From an uncultured beta proteobacterium (GTDB lineage Bacteria > Pseudomonadota > Gammaproteobacteria > Burkholderiales > Burkholderiaceae_C), in the NCBI GenBank assembly GCA_903859265.1, contig CAIOLZ010000453.1, positions 1-6,747 on the forward strand: DNA of 6,747 nucleotides, in the 5' to 3' direction. The position numbers were made by a program, and so were the translations under genes. The notes beneath the pieces are model-generated. The model was not told the origin of the DNA. It did no database searches and saw nothing but the letters and a program-made list of their open reading frames with translations. Of this stretch, positions 5,993-6,747 are shown piece by piece. How positions within the stretch are numbered: position 1 is the stretch's first letter; each line of letters begins with the position of its first letter.

Positions 5993-6747
5993 AAGCCGCC
6001 TCGACGCGCAGCTTCAGGCCTGCGCCGAATTCGACACCCAGGAGCGGTTGGTTTGTGCCACCCCTTCCCTGCTCGCCTTGTTGGGCGTCGCAGTGCTTCA
6101 TCCCGGCGCGCCGCTGCACTGGCTCGCCGGGCACCTCAAAATTGAGTCACTGCTCCTGCGTCGGGCAGGCCAGTCAAACATTGGCGGGGTGACGAGCGCC
6201 GTCTCGTTGAACGTACCCACCTGCAACGGACTGCGTGATTTAAGGGTAACCTGTTTTTTCGCCCCTGAACCAGAGGGTGGTCAGGTCAGAAAGGTTCTCG
6301 TCGAGGACATTACTGATCCGGCAGCAAGTGCGTCGGTCCGGGTACAGCAAGAACCGTTAAGGCGCTTTTTATCCCACGATTTGAGAGCGCCCATCGCAGC
6401 GATGATTTCCCAGTTGCGTCAGGAAAACCGCAAATCGGTTGACGCTACGCACGTCGGCACCACGGCTGCGCTGCTGCACCAGGCCACCAAGTTGCTTTCC
6501 AGTGTGGACGACTTTGCGCTTGCAGTTGCGGCGGATCTGGGTCAGCTGCATTGGACCGAATCATTGCTGGAAAACCTGCTGGAAGATGCCATCGGCAACG
6601 CGCTGCCCAAGCTCAAGACCAGAGGACAGTTGGCCCAGCAAGCGGTAGCTTGCGAACCCATTTTCATCAACGCAGATGGCCAACTTATGGTACGCGCACT
6701 GGTGTATTTGCTGACCAAGGCCGCCGACATTGCGCCGCCCGACAGCC
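5958..6747 (+). CDS. Sensor histidine kinase with PAS-like N-terminus, 5' part, runs off window
   Basis: The frame starting at ATG 5958 is open to the window edge (263 codons). It opens MALATGWCQLPESRLDAQLQ. Residues about 18-110 look PAS-like: an ACAEFDTQERLVCATPSLLA opening, a variable middle, and a VRKVLVEDITDP closing strand of the PAC type. No clear transmembrane pair is seen, so the sensor is probably cytosolic. A HisKA dimerisation domain follows with the H-box RRFLSHDLRAPIAAM, His140 being the phosphorylated residue. The start of an ATP-binding domain is visible at the edge: RALVYLLTKAADIAPPDS aligns with the N-box consensus RALVNLLxNAxKYSPPGS, but the metal-binding Asn is Lys254 and the preceding Asn is Tyr250. 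ATG 5958 overlaps the regulator by 35 bases; TTG 5985 (8-base overlap) is an equally plausible start, and neither has a strong ribosome binding site. It likely pairs with the adjacent response regulator. Confidence 0.82.
   Translation, partial: MALATGWCQLPESRLDAQLQACAEFDTQERLVCATPSLLALLGVAVLHPGAPLHWLAGHLKIESLLLRRAGQSNIGGVTSAVSLNVPTCNGLRDLRVTCFFAPEPEGGQVRKVLVEDITDPAASASVRVQQEPLRRFLSHDLRAPIAAMISQLRQENRKSVDATHVGTTAALLHQATKLLSSVDDFALAVAADLGQLHWTESLLENLLEDAIGNALPKLKTRGQLAQQAVACEPIFINADGQLMVRALVYLLTKAADIAPPDS

Noticed and set aside
5993..6747. Reading this stretch as non-coding or as several small genes on both strands
   Set aside because: One plus-strand frame is open without a stop to the window edge and carries a clear histidine kinase H-box.

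Overview
The window reads as ordinary chromosomal DNA of a betaproteobacterium, most likely a member of the Burkholderiales close to Comamonadaceae (Rhodoferax/Polaromonas-like). This placement is an inference from high GC, densely packed genes with 4-base stop/start overlaps, and the resemblance of the LysR regulator, TrmB, RluA-like and response-regulator proteins to what I know of that group. I see no insertion sequence, phage gene, CRISPR array, tRNA or rRNA.

Layout: (1) Bases 1-457, minus strand, hold the 5' part of a pirin-family gene that runs out of the window. (2) A short AT-rich divergent region with repeated GATTGA/TTGAAT-type words separates it from a LysR-type regulator on the plus strand (most likely 544-1485). 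(3) From 1558 a tight plus-strand series follows: a renalase-like FAD oxidoreductase (1558-2628), GluQ (2639-3595, TTG start), TrmB (3592-4344, ATGA overlap) and an RluA-family pseudouridine synthase (4341-5252, GTGA overlap). (4) After a 50-base gap comes an OmpR/PhoB-type response regulator (5303-5992), overlapped by the 5' part of a sensor histidine kinase that stays open to the window edge (5958 or 5985 to 6747).

Three adjacent genes act on RNA: GluQ glutamylates queuosine in tRNA-Asp, TrmB makes m7G in tRNA, and the RluA-like enzyme makes pseudouridine in an unidentified RNA. The renalase-like gene just upstream probably repairs misformed reduced nicotinamide cofactors and may be co-transcribed with them. 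The pirin/LysR pair resembles the yhaK/yhaJ arrangement of E. coli. The two-component pair at the right end is the most unusual part. The kinase has an intact H-box behind a PAS-like, apparently soluble sensor region, but its N-box has lost the metal-binding Asn. Its regulator has Ala where the switch Thr/Ser normally sits. I found no convincing new multi-gene system; the divergent kinase/regulator pair is the best lead.
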